Positions 7,890-15,714 of a stretch of DNA of 64,000 nt are shown here, one piece after another. Position 1 is the stretch's first letter; every line of letters starts with the position of its first letter. The notes below the pieces were generated by a model. That model was not told where the DNA came from. It was given only the letters and a program-made list of their open reading frames with translations, and did not search any database. The stretch is from the NCBI GenBank assembly GCA_017538365.1, contig JAFYIZ010000026.1:1-64000 (forward strand). Direction: 5' to 3'. The position numbers were made by a program, and so were the translations under genes. The DNA comes from a bacterium (GTDB taxonomy: Bacteria > UBP6 > UBA1177).

Positions 7890-9992
7890 TTAAAGAATAT
7901 CGTAGTAAAGATTTGATATTTCCGCCAAAAACCGGCTCGGAAGAGCAGTCGAATTGAGTTTTCCGTACATAAGTTTTATCTGCGGATAAGTGAGTATCAG
8001 TCTTGATTTGGCGCGTGAGCAGGCAACATAAAACAAGCGGCGCTCTTCTTCAAGATCATCTATTTTTGTGATCGATTTTTCGCTCGGAAAGCTCCCTTCG
8101 TTGAGGCTTATCACAAAAACGGTGTCCCACTCAAGCCCTTTAGCGCTGTGGATCGTCGAAAGAACGACTTTGTTGCAGTTTTCTGAAGCATCGGTCGGGA
8201 TCTTCGACGAACTGAGCTTTGAATCGGGCGGGTCGAGAGCAAAATCTGTGAGAAAATTTTCAAGTCTGCTGTATTTTGATGCAAGCTGGATGAGAGTGGG
8301 AAAATCCTTCAGCCTGTCGTCTGAATCGTCTTCGAGCTCTTCCAAAATCGGCTTATAAAATTCGATAATAATTTCAAGAATTTTGGTTATTTTGAGTTCG
8401 TCATTCGATGCCGCTTCAAGCATATCGCAAAGGCGCACGAGTTCTCCGTAATATTTCTTTTTTGCATGCGCCGATATCGCTTGAGCACCATTTTCGGCAA
8501 AACTTTCCGCTATTTTCGCAGCAGTTGCGGCGCCGATCCCTGGAACAAGCTTGAAAATGCGGTTCAAAGCGACCGAATCTTTCGGATTCTGGATAACTTT
8601 CGCATAGCTCAGAACATCCTTTATATGCCGTCTTTCGACAAATTTTATCCCGCCGTAGACCGCGAAATCTATGCCGCGCTTAAGAAGTGAAGCCTGCACG
8701 AAATTGGCGTGGAAACTCGATCTGTAAAGCACCGCAATCTCCTCAGGCTTTATGCCGTTTTCAAGCAGTTTTTCAATCTCCGACGCGACGAATTCTCCTT
8801 CGTCTTCGGCTGCAAGAAAGCGCTTTACAACTGGCCTCTCCCCCACTCTTTCGATGTTGGAAACGAGTGCTTTTTCGTAGGAAACATAAAAATTTTTGAT
8901 TATCTCGTTCGTGTAGGCAAGAAGCGTCCTTTCGGAGCGGTAATTCCTGAAAAGCTTGATGAGACGGGCGTCTTCCCACTTCTGTGGAAAGCGGAGAATG
9001 TTCTCAAAATTGGCCCCGCGGAAAGCGTAAATACTCTGCGAATCATCGCCCACGACCATGATGTTGCGGCTTTTTCCGGCGATAAGATCGGCGATTTTCC
9101 CCTGAAAAATGTTGGTATCCTGATACTCGTCCACCATGACGTACTCGTAGCGGTTCTGTATCTTTTCAAGCACTTCGGGCGCACTTTCAAGAAGCTGCAG
9201 AAACTTTTCCAAAAGATCGTCGTAGTCGAGCATATTGCGCTCAGCCTTGTATTTTTCATACTCTCCGGCAATCTGTGTTATCGCATCGGCAAATTCGGTG
9301 TATTTTGAATAGTAATTCTCAATGACCTGCGGAATCGGTTGAACATGGTTTCTCGACCGGCTTATTATCTCGGCGATAGTCCCTTTTTTGGGCATCGCTT
9401 TTCCTGTTTTTTTAATGTCGAGAGTGTTTTTTATGAGGTCTATCATATCGGCGGAATCGACCGTATCGCATATTGTAAAATTGGGCATGATCCCGATGAA
9501 ACGCCCGTATCTCCTGAGCTGGAGGTTTGCAAAACTGTGGAAAGTTCCCGCCGTGATCCTGTCTGCAAGCTCAGATCCGATGAGCTCGTTCACGCGCTTC
9601 GTCATCTCTCCGGCAGCACGCCTCGTGAAAGTGAGAAGAAGTATCGATTCAGGCTTTATCCCCTTCTGAAGCATATATGCCGTGCGGTAAACGATCGTCC
9701 GCGTCTTTCCGCTTCCGGCACCTGCAATGACAAGCACAGGCCCAGTGAGAGCAAAAACAGCGGCACACTGAGCTGCATTGAGCTGAGATTCATAAACTTT
9801 TTCGATCTCACCTTTTTTCAAAGCAGGAACATCAGAAATACGCTCCTCGATGCTCTTTATCACACCTCTGAGCTCGCTGTAACGGGCACGTTCAGAACTG
9901 TCCAGCTCAGGAAATTCATATTCCTCAGTACCGCCTGTAAATGGAAGTTCTTCTTCAAGTTCGCCGTCATCTGAAACTATGTATCTAGCCAT
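7890..9992 (-). CDS. UvrD/Rep/PcrA-type SF1A DNA helicase
   Basis: The 700-residue length and motif order are those of UvrD-like 3'-5' helicases. A Q-like motif (LNAAQCAAV) comes first, then Walker A (GAGSGKT), motif Ia region (LLLTFTRRAAGEM), TFHSFA, Walker B DEYQDTN, motif III GDDSQSIYAFRGA, motif IV region LFRNYRS, motif V region STIHSAKGLEWD and motif VI RRLFYVACSRAK. An acidic N-terminal leader of about 40 residues precedes the helicase core. The likely role is unwinding in nucleotide excision or mismatch repair or replication restart. UvrD, Rep and PcrA cannot be separated by eye, so no symbol is given. It is convergent with the exonuclease gene and divergent from the GltD-like gene. 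Confidence 0.9.
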   Translation of the reverse strand: MARYIVSDDGELEEELPFTGGTEEYEFPELDSSERARYSELRGVIKSIEERISDVPALKKGEIEKVYESQLNAAQCAAVFALTGPVLVIAGAGSGKTRTIVYRTAYMLQKGIKPESILLLTFTRRAAGEMTKRVNELIGSELADRITAGTFHSFANLQLRRYGRFIGIMPNFTICDTVDSADMIDLIKNTLDIKKTGKAMPKKGTIAEIISRSRNHVQPIPQVIENYYSKYTEFADAITQIAGEYEKYKAERNMLDYDDLLEKFLQLLESAPEVLEKIQNRYEYVMVDEYQDTNIFQGKIADLIAGKSRNIMVVGDDSQSIYAFRGANFENILRFPQKWEDARLIKLFRNYRSERTLLAYTNEIIKNFYVSYEKALVSNIERVGERPVVKRFLAAEDEGEFVASEIEKLLENGIKPEEIAVLYRSSFHANFVQASLLKRGIDFAVYGGIKFVERRHIKDVLSYAKVIQNPKDSVALNRIFKLVPGIGAATAAKIAESFAENGAQAISAHAKKKYYGELVRLCDMLEAASNDELKITKILEIIIEFYKPILEELEDDSDDRLKDFPTLIQLASKYSRLENFLTDFALDPPDSKLSSSKIPTDASENCNKVVLSTIHSAKGLEWDTVFVISLNEGSFPSEKSITKIDDLEEERRLFYVACSRAKSRLILTYPQIKLMYGKLNSTALPSRFLAEISNLYYDIL

Positions 9993-10076
9993 TTCTCACC
10001 CGAAAAATTCAAACCGCGCTGATATTACGGTTTTTTACAAATCTGGCAACATACAAAGAAAGATTTCCCAAAAAAC

Positions 10077-10104
10077 TTTCAAAATTCGGAAAAAATGCTA
10101 ATAA
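10077..10104 (+). promoter_or_regulatory. Possible promoter of the GltD-like gene
   Basis: TTTCAA (10077-10082), a 16-bp spacer and TAATAA (10099-10104) lie about 35 bp before the start codon. The match to sigma-70 consensus is weak. Confidence 0.3.
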
Positions 10105-10138
10105 AGCGCGTCTTTTTTGTTGTTTTAAGGAAAAAACC

Positions 10139-11536
10139 ATGAATATGAATCCTAAAGACAAGATCAAAATTCCCGCTCAGATAATGCCGACGCTTGATCC
10201 CGGCTTCAGAAGAAGGACTTTCGACGAAGTTCCGGTGGGTTACGGCGAAGATTCCGCGATTCTCGAGGCATGGCGCTGTCTCGGTTGCAAAAACGCTCCG
10301 TGCGTCAAGGGATGTCCTGTAAATATCGACATTCCGAAGGTGATGCAGCTTACTGCAGAAAGGCGTTTCGTCGAGGCGCTTCAGGTGATCCGTCAGGACA
10401 ATTCACTTCCCGCTGTCTGCGGAAGAGTCTGCCCGCAGGAGAGCCAGTGCCAGAAAAACTGCACGATGGGAAGGATAAATTCACCTGTATCCATTGGAAA
10501 TATCGAGAGATTTCTGGCAGACAACTTTTCTAACGAGCTGCCGAAACCGAAAATAGATTCTTCTACGGGCAAAAAAATCGCGATCGCGGGAAGCGGCCCC
10601 GGCGGTCTTGCGTGTGCATATCAATCGGCTCTCTACGGCCACAAAGTCACTGTTTTTGAGGCGCTGCATGAACCGGGCGGCGTTCTGGCTTACGGAATTC
10701 CGGCGTTCAGATTGCCGCGAAAGATTGTTGCAGAAGAAATCAAAATCCTTAAAAAATACGGTGTTGAATTCAGGATGAACACAATAATCGGGAAAACAAT
10801 TTCCGTTGAAGAAATTCTCAATGAATTTGATGCGTTATATATCGGAACAGGTGCCGGTGTCCCATCATTTCCGGGAATTCCTGGCGAAGATCTTCCGGGA
10901 GTTTATTCGGCAAACGAATACCTTACCCGCGCAAATCTGATGCACGCCGGCAAACTCTGGAGCAAGACTCCGATCACAGTCGGAAAAACGACTGTCGTAA
11001 TCGGCGGCGGAAACGTTGCGATGGATGCGGCGAGAGTCGCTTTGAGACTCGGCAGCGAGCGCGTCGTCATTGCGTACCGCAGGCTTGAAGCCGACATGCC
11101 GGTGCGCCGTGAAGAGCTTCTGCATGCGAGAGAAGAAGGGATCGAGACGCATTTCCTCATCTCTCCCATCGAAATCATCGAAGGCGACAAAGGACACGTT
11201 TCAAACATCGTTTTCAGAAAAATGCGTGCCGAAGATGACCCTGAAGGCGGCAGAAGCAAGATTTTCGAGACAGACGAAACCTTCACGATGGATTGCGAAG
11301 TCGTCATTTTCGCGACGGGAACAAGCCCCAACCCGACTTTGACAAGCAACTGCAGAGAACTTGAAGTCAATAAAAAAGGGTGCATCGTAGTCAATCCAGA
11401 GACCTGCGCTACGAACCTTCCGCACGTTTATGCCGGAGGTGATGCGGTGAGCGGCGCTTCGACTGTAATTTTAGCCATGTCGAACGGAAAGACAGCGGCA
11501 AACGCAATAAATGAAATGTTAAATAAATCTAAATAG
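10139..11536 (+). CDS. NADPH-dependent glutamate-synthase small-subunit-like oxidoreductase (GltA/GltD family)
   Basis: The protein has the N-terminal two [4Fe-4S] cluster motifs (Cys47, 50, 55, 59 and Cys94, 98, 104, 108), then an FAD-binding GSGPGG at 151-156 followed by a VTVFEA strand. An NADPH-binding VVIGGGNVAMDAARVA and a C-terminal YAGGDAVSGASTVILAMSNGK complete the GltD/DPD fold. The 465 residues fit the stand-alone 'homotetrameric glutamate synthase' type. The same fold serves as the beta subunit of NfnAB or sulfide dehydrogenase, but neither an alpha subunit nor a GltB large subunit is in the window. The start has AAGGA 7 bases upstream. The lipoprotein gene starts 9 bp downstream. 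Confidence 0.85.
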   Translation: MNMNPKDKIKIPAQIMPTLDPGFRRRTFDEVPVGYGEDSAILEAWRCLGCKNAPCVKGCPVNIDIPKVMQLTAERRFVEALQVIRQDNSLPAVCGRVCPQESQCQKNCTMGRINSPVSIGNIERFLADNFSNELPKPKIDSSTGKKIAIAGSGPGGLACAYQSALYGHKVTVFEALHEPGGVLAYGIPAFRLPRKIVAEEIKILKKYGVEFRMNTIIGKTISVEEILNEFDALYIGTGAGVPSFPGIPGEDLPGVYSANEYLTRANLMHAGKLWSKTPITVGKTTVVIGGGNVAMDAARVALRLGSERVVIAYRRLEADMPVRREELLHAREEGIETHFLISPIEIIEGDKGHVSNIVFRKMRAEDDPEGGRSKIFETDETFTMDCEVVIFATGTSPNPTLTSNCRELEVNKKGCIVVNPETCATNLPHVYAGGDAVSGASTVILAMSNGKTAANAINEMLNKSK

Positions 11537-11545
11537 TTAAAAAAC

Positions 11546-12298
11546 ATGAAAAAAATTGTCTATCTTTTTCTGATCCTTGTTTTTTCACTTCTTTCGTGCT
11601 CGAAAGAAGCTGCTCCGGAAAGTCGTAAAGCGGTGGAAAAACAACCGATTCCAGTAAAAACCGAAGCTAAAGAGGCGGTCAAAGCACTCGAAAGAAAAGA
11701 AGGAAATCCGGCTGAACCGAAAAATGAAAAAACGCCTGACGAAAAGCTGAAAGAGGCGAACGAATCAATTTCCGACAGTTTCCGTCAGCACGGTCAAAGT
11801 TCGGTTCTGCATCCTTCTGACAAGCTTAACAAAAACGAAATGACGCACGGAAAATATGTGATCAACGAACCCGACTACGAAATGCCGCCGCGTCCGATCG
11901 AATTCAAAAGCCTTAAAAAAGTCTATACCTATTTCAGATTGAAGGAAAAACTGCCTGAACCGGTAGTTGAATCGCTCAACGGCTCACTAGTGACGATGGT
12001 CGGCGCAGTCATGCCGTTTGAAAAAATCCCTGAAGACGGCAAATTTTCGACTTTCTGGCTTTCAAACCCCGCAATCGTTATGAAAGGATGCGTTTTCTGC
12101 AACCCGCCGACGATGGGCGATATTGTCTACGCCTACAAAGACGCAGGTGAAAAGCCGTTTGAATTCGAGCGCGAAAAACTTTTCAAGCAGGTGCTTCTGG
12201 TACAGGTCACGGGACGTTTTTTCTTCGGTCCCGACACGATAAACGGGCAGACTTTCCTCAACAGCATACTCGTCAAAAAAATAGAAGTTTTAAATTAA
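11546..12298 (+). CDS. Lipoprotein, DUF3299-like, of an ABC-transporter cluster
   Basis: The signal peptide ends in LLSC, a lipobox, and a charged Lys/Glu/Pro-rich linker of about 100 residues follows. The C-terminal half (about 130-250) has an OB-like strand pattern: GSLVTMVGAVMPFE, then FWLSNPAIVMKGCVFCNPP, and TGRFFFGPDTINGQTFLNSILV. A CVFC pair sits in the middle. This layout resembles DUF3299 proteins, which often neighbour MacB-like ABC transporters thought to handle metals; that link is inference. The ATPase gene begins 39 bp downstream, and the permease follows it by a 4-bp overlap. The ribosome site is weak. Confidence 0.6.
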   Translation: MKKIVYLFLILVFSLLSCSKEAAPESRKAVEKQPIPVKTEAKEAVKALERKEGNPAEPKNEKTPDEKLKEANESISDSFRQHGQSSVLHPSDKLNKNEMTHGKYVINEPDYEMPPRPIEFKSLKKVYTYFRLKEKLPEPVVESLNGSLVTMVGAVMPFEKIPEDGKFSTFWLSNPAIVMKGCVFCNPPTMGDIVYAYKDAGEKPFEFEREKLFKQVLLVQVTGRFFFGPDTINGQTFLNSILVKKIEVLN

Positions 12299-12337
12299 CC
12301 ATTTGATTTTATTAGACAAAAAAGTTTAAGAGGCACT

Positions 12338-13018
12338 ATGGCGTCATTCAAAGGAATCTCTATAAAAAATCTTACCAAGTCGTTCAAAAACGCGGACGGC
12401 GGGAAAAATACGATTTTTGAAAACGTCACTTTCGAACTCAATTCCGGAGCAATTCTCAGACTTTCAGGAGCGAGCGGAAGCGGCAAAACAACATTCATGA
12501 ACGTCATGTCAGGCCTGATAAAGCCCGATTCAGGCTCGGTTTTCTTCGGAAACACCGATATTACAAGTCTCAGTGAAGGGGAAAAAGACCGGTTCCGCGC
12601 AGAAAATATCGGCTACATTTTCCAGACTTTCAACCTGCTCTCCCCTTTTTCGGTCATTGAAAACGTCTATGCGCCGCTTGCTTTTGCAGGCAAACTTCCC
12701 GCAAATTATAAAGATAAAGCGCTGGATTCATTGGACAAAGTCGGAATGAAAGATTTCGCGGCAAAAAAGCCGTACCACCTTTCCGTCGGACAGAAACAGC
12801 GCGTTGCTGCGGCAAGAGTTCTTTTTGCGGATCCGCCTCTGGTATTCGCCGACGAACCGACCGCAAGCCTCGACAGAAACTCGTCGGAACTTGTCAAAAA
12901 CACGCTGCTTGAGCTCAACAAAAAGGGAACGACACTCGTCCTGACTTCACATGACACGATTTTCGACGACATAAAACCTGACATTGATTTCAATCTGGAA
13001 ACGGGGGTTCTGTCATGA
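12338..13018 (+). CDS. ABC transporter ATPase, LolD/MacB type
   Basis: This is a 226-residue nucleotide-binding subunit with Walker A GASGSGKT (44-51), a Q-loop region at FQTFNLLSPFSVIENV, signature LSVGQKQRV (148-156), Walker B LVFADEP (168-174) and the H-loop LTSHD. The FNLL...ENV spacing is typical of the LolD/MacB/FtsE branch that powers mechanotransmission or lipoprotein-release permeases rather than classical import. The signature has Val in place of the usual second Gly-neighbour (LSVGQ against LSGGQ). Its stop overlaps the permease start (ATGA at 13015-13018). AGAGG precedes the start codon. Confidence 0.85.
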   Translation: MASFKGISIKNLTKSFKNADGGKNTIFENVTFELNSGAILRLSGASGSGKTTFMNVMSGLIKPDSGSVFFGNTDITSLSEGEKDRFRAENIGYIFQTFNLLSPFSVIENVYAPLAFAGKLPANYKDKALDSLDKVGMKDFAAKKPYHLSVGQKQRVAAARVLFADPPLVFADEPTASLDRNSSELVKNTLLELNKKGTTLVLTSHDTIFDDIKPDIDFNLETGVLS

Positions 13019-14277
13019 AATATACGTTCATTCTAAAAGCAGTTTTTCACAGCATAAGTCACCGCAAACTCTCGGTTTTTACAAGCATTTTCGCAATTTC
13101 AGCGGCGTTTGCATTCCTTGCCGCGATAGGCTGCGTTTCGTTCGGGTTAGCGGCGACGGCGGTGAACTCTTCTCTTGCCTTTCCGCTCATCGTAGGCCCT
13201 GCCGGGGCAAGCGACACAACGCTTGTGATGTCGACTCTTTTCAATACCGACAAGCCGGCTGGAACGCTTGACTACGAAGTTGCCGAAAAATTGGCTGGTG
13301 ACGAAAGAGTCTCGGCAGTTTTTCCGATCGCGCGTTCCGACAGCTACATGGGGATCCCGATAACAGGCGTTGAAAGCAGCTATATCAATGAGATCGCAAG
13401 AGGATTTTCAGAGATCGACAATGACATTGAATCTCACGATATTTTAGGTGAAAACGGTAAAAAGTGCGCGGTTGTAGGCGCCAAAACCGCAGCAAGATAC
13501 GAAATGAAAGTCGGCGACACTTTCTTCGGAAGCCACGGAAGCGTCGGAGACGAAGATGCCCACATGCACGACTTCGAATATAAGGTCTGCGCCGTAATGA
13601 AAGCGGTGAACGGCCCCGAAGATTTTGCGATTTTCACAAATCTGAGAAGCGTCTGGGAAATCCATGAACACGGGCATCATCACCACCACGAAGAAGCGGA
13701 AGACAAAGAGCATGAGCACGAACACGCTTCGGAAGGAAAGATCACGGCAGTGCTTGTGAAGACAAAAAATCCCGTTTTTACGGCGGCTCTCGAGCGGGAA
13801 TACTCCGAAAACGGGTTTACCAGCGCGACCGACACCGGAAGGACTGTGCGGAAACTCCTGACTTACATGAACAAGGCGGAAAAAGCGGCGGGATTTTTCA
13901 GTTACGGAACACTTTTTTTAGTCATGGTCATGGTTTTCGTAACGATAATGACTTCAATAAACGAAAGAAAACGCGAAATGGCTCTCATGCGAACTTTGGG
14001 AATAGGAAAACTGCCGATTTCATTAATGATTTTTCTTGAGCTTTTCTTTATTTCGGTGTTTGGAATCGCTTTAGGAACTCTCGGAGGACACGCGGTTCTG
14101 GCTATTTTCAAACCAGTTATCGACTTCGAACTCGGAATAAATCTGGAACCTTTCTTTTTCACGGAAATCGAATTCCGCGGAACAGTTTACACGCTTATCG
14201 CCGGTGTCGTACTTTCACTTGCGGCTATGCTAAAAATTTACAGAATGAATCTCGTTGAAGAAATTGCAAAAGATTAA
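13015..14277 (+). CDS. MacB/LolC-like ABC permease with His-rich periplasmic loop
   Basis: The topology is the MacB/FtsX type: one N-terminal membrane segment, a large periplasmic domain of about 250 residues, then three membrane segments at the C-terminus (GTLFLVMVMVFVTIM; ISLMIFLELFFISVFG; VYTLIAGVVLSLAAML). The NERKREMALMRTLGIGK segment is the conserved cytoplasmic coupling region. The periplasmic domain carries a run rich in His, Glu and Asp at about residues 217-239 (core HGHHHHHEE and HEHEH), a probable metal-binding loop. With the DUF3299-like lipoprotein and ATPase it forms a three-gene transporter set. A role in zinc or other divalent-metal handling is inferred from the His loop only. 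No terminator is seen after it. Confidence 0.8.
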   Translation: MKYTFILKAVFHSISHRKLSVFTSIFAISAAFAFLAAIGCVSFGLAATAVNSSLAFPLIVGPAGASDTTLVMSTLFNTDKPAGTLDYEVAEKLAGDERVSAVFPIARSDSYMGIPITGVESSYINEIARGFSEIDNDIESHDILGENGKKCAVVGAKTAARYEMKVGDTFFGSHGSVGDEDAHMHDFEYKVCAVMKAVNGPEDFAIFTNLRSVWEIHEHGHHHHHEEAEDKEHEHEHASEGKITAVLVKTKNPVFTAALEREYSENGFTSATDTGRTVRKLLTYMNKAEKAAGFFSYGTLFLVMVMVFVTIMTSINERKREMALMRTLGIGKLPISLMIFLELFFISVFGIALGTLGGHAVLAIFKPVIDFELGINLEPFFFTEIEFRGTVYTLIAGVVLSLAAMLKIYRMNLVEEIAKD

Positions 14278-14323
14278 AAAAATATTGACGGATAACTTAT
14301 TGACATAACTAAAAAAAAAAGTT

Positions 14324-14339
14324 CGGGACACTATTTGCT
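14324..14339 (+). promoter_or_regulatory. Candidate sigma-54 type promoter
   Basis: The bases cGGgACA-N4-TTGCt place GG and GC ten bases apart, as in the sigma-54 -24/-12 consensus TGGCACR-N4-TTGCW, with two mismatches outside GG/GC. It lies about 112 bp before the TTG start at 14451. A direct repeat of GTTCGGGA (14321 and 14348) flanks it. No sigma-54 activator gene is in the window. Confidence 0.35.
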
Positions 14340-14450
14340 ATAAAAAGGTTCGGGATTTTTGCTCATTTTCATTTGACTTTGATTTATGTTTCAACTATTT
14401 TAGCGCGTTTTTTTGGAAATGGAAACTTGCTCATATTAAAGGAGGAGAGA

Positions 14451-15701
14451 TTGAAAGTGTTTAGGTTTTACTTTCTCGCTCTGCTGTTAATCTGTGCGTT
14501 GCCGGTTTTTGCACAGGAAGCTCCTGCTTCGGAAGGCACACCGGAACAAAGCGAAGCTGCGGCTCCTGAACAACAGGAAGCACCGGCTGAAGCTGCACAG
14601 CAGGATGAAGCGGCAGCAGCCGAGCAACCGGCAGAAGCAGCTCCGGCAGAAGAGCCTGCACCTGCAAAAGAAGAGACTGAGCCTGCAAAAGAGGAAGCTC
14701 CTGCGAAGGAAGAAGCTCCCGCTGAAGAAGAACAGTCCGATCTCGAAGCGGAACTTGCAGCTCAGGCTAACGACACCGAGGCAGCTCCAGATGCCGCTGC
14801 CGAAAAGCCGGCACAGCCGACACTCACTATCGGCATCAACAACGGCTTGTCACACGGTTTTGCAAAAGAAAGAAAGAGTTTCGGCTACACTCTTAATGTT
14901 TACGTAGCCTATCAGCTTCCGATGGAATTCTCGCTTGCTGTGGATCTCGGTTTCAGAGAATCTTACCGCTACGGAATGAGTGTCGCTTATTCAAACGAAG
15001 ACGGTTCGGAATCGACAGACGATGTAAACTACTCGAAATTCGACGGAACTCCGCTCAACATCGGTCTTTCGAAAGGCTTTGAACTCGCCGGTCTCATGGG
15101 TTCGATCGGAGTAGGCGTTTCGCTTCCTTTCACCTCTAAGGAACTTTGGGACGTTTACGGAATCAGAACCATCCTCGGCGTTGATTTCGGACTTGCAAAG
15201 AATTTCAAGCTTCCGAAAGACGTCGTTCTCGGGCTTTCGTTCGGTTTCAACTATGCGAAAACATTTGCGGAATACGATGCAGCTTGGGATAAATACTCAA
15301 ACGAGCCGCTCGGTTATCTCCAGAACCACGACATAGGTCTTACCCTCGGTCTCGGAATCAACTACAAAGGTTTCGGTTTGAAAGTTTCCGGCGGATACAG
15401 CTTCGGTTCAGATTTCAAACTCAACACGAAGGATTACTACTATGACGGATTCCAGGGTTCGATCGAAGATTCCGAATGGTATTACCTTTTCTCGTTCGGC
15501 GCAACGGCATCTTATGCGTACAAAGGCTTTGTCTTCGCTCTCGGCGTAAGAACGAACGCACCCGAATTCGACAACGGCAATTACGAAGGATACAACGAAC
15601 TTCCCGGCGATCCTGACGTAAAGAACGGCGCTACGAACTACCCGTTCAAGGCTAAATATACGACAGTTTTTGCTAACATTGGCTATTCATACAGTTTTTA
15701 A
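14451..15701 (+). CDS. Predicted outer-membrane beta-barrel protein with Ala/Glu/Pro-rich N-terminal region
   Basis: The best start is TTG at 14451, directly behind GGAGGAGAGA, which opens a normal signal peptide (LKVFRFYFLALLLICALPVFA, cut before QEAP). An upstream ATG at 14373 would bury this signal. After cleavage come about 100 residues of Ala/Glu/Pro/Lys repeats (PAKEE, EEAPA units), a likely cell-wall-spanning or flexible segment. The remaining roughly 290 residues alternate in beta-strand fashion with repeated glycine/aromatic pairs (GINNGLSHGF, GVGVSLPF, GLGINYKGFGLKVSGGYSF) and end in NIGYSYSF, an aromatic-terminal strand suited to BAM recognition. It is 13 bp before the metzincin lipoprotein gene, so the two are likely one transcript. 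Confidence 0.65.
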   Translation: MKVFRFYFLALLLICALPVFAQEAPASEGTPEQSEAAAPEQQEAPAEAAQQDEAAAAEQPAEAAPAEEPAPAKEETEPAKEEAPAKEEAPAEEEQSDLEAELAAQANDTEAAPDAAAEKPAQPTLTIGINNGLSHGFAKERKSFGYTLNVYVAYQLPMEFSLAVDLGFRESYRYGMSVAYSNEDGSESTDDVNYSKFDGTPLNIGLSKGFELAGLMGSIGVGVSLPFTSKELWDVYGIRTILGVDFGLAKNFKLPKDVVLGLSFGFNYAKTFAEYDAAWDKYSNEPLGYLQNHDIGLTLGLGINYKGFGLKVSGGYSFGSDFKLNTKDYYYDGFQGSIEDSEWYYLFSFGATASYAYKGFVFALGVRTNAPEFDNGNYEGYNELPGDPDVKNGATNYPFKAKYTTVFANIGYSYSF

Positions 15702-15714
15702 TTAGGAGGTTATT

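Noticed and set aside
8709-9308. A 199-codon open frame on the plus strand
   Set aside because: Antisense to the UvrD-type helicase, no own ribosome site or domain.
14300-14305. TTGACA upstream of the barrel gene as a -35 box
   Set aside because: No -10 hexamer lies 15-19 bp downstream; the nearest TATAAA is 33 bp away.
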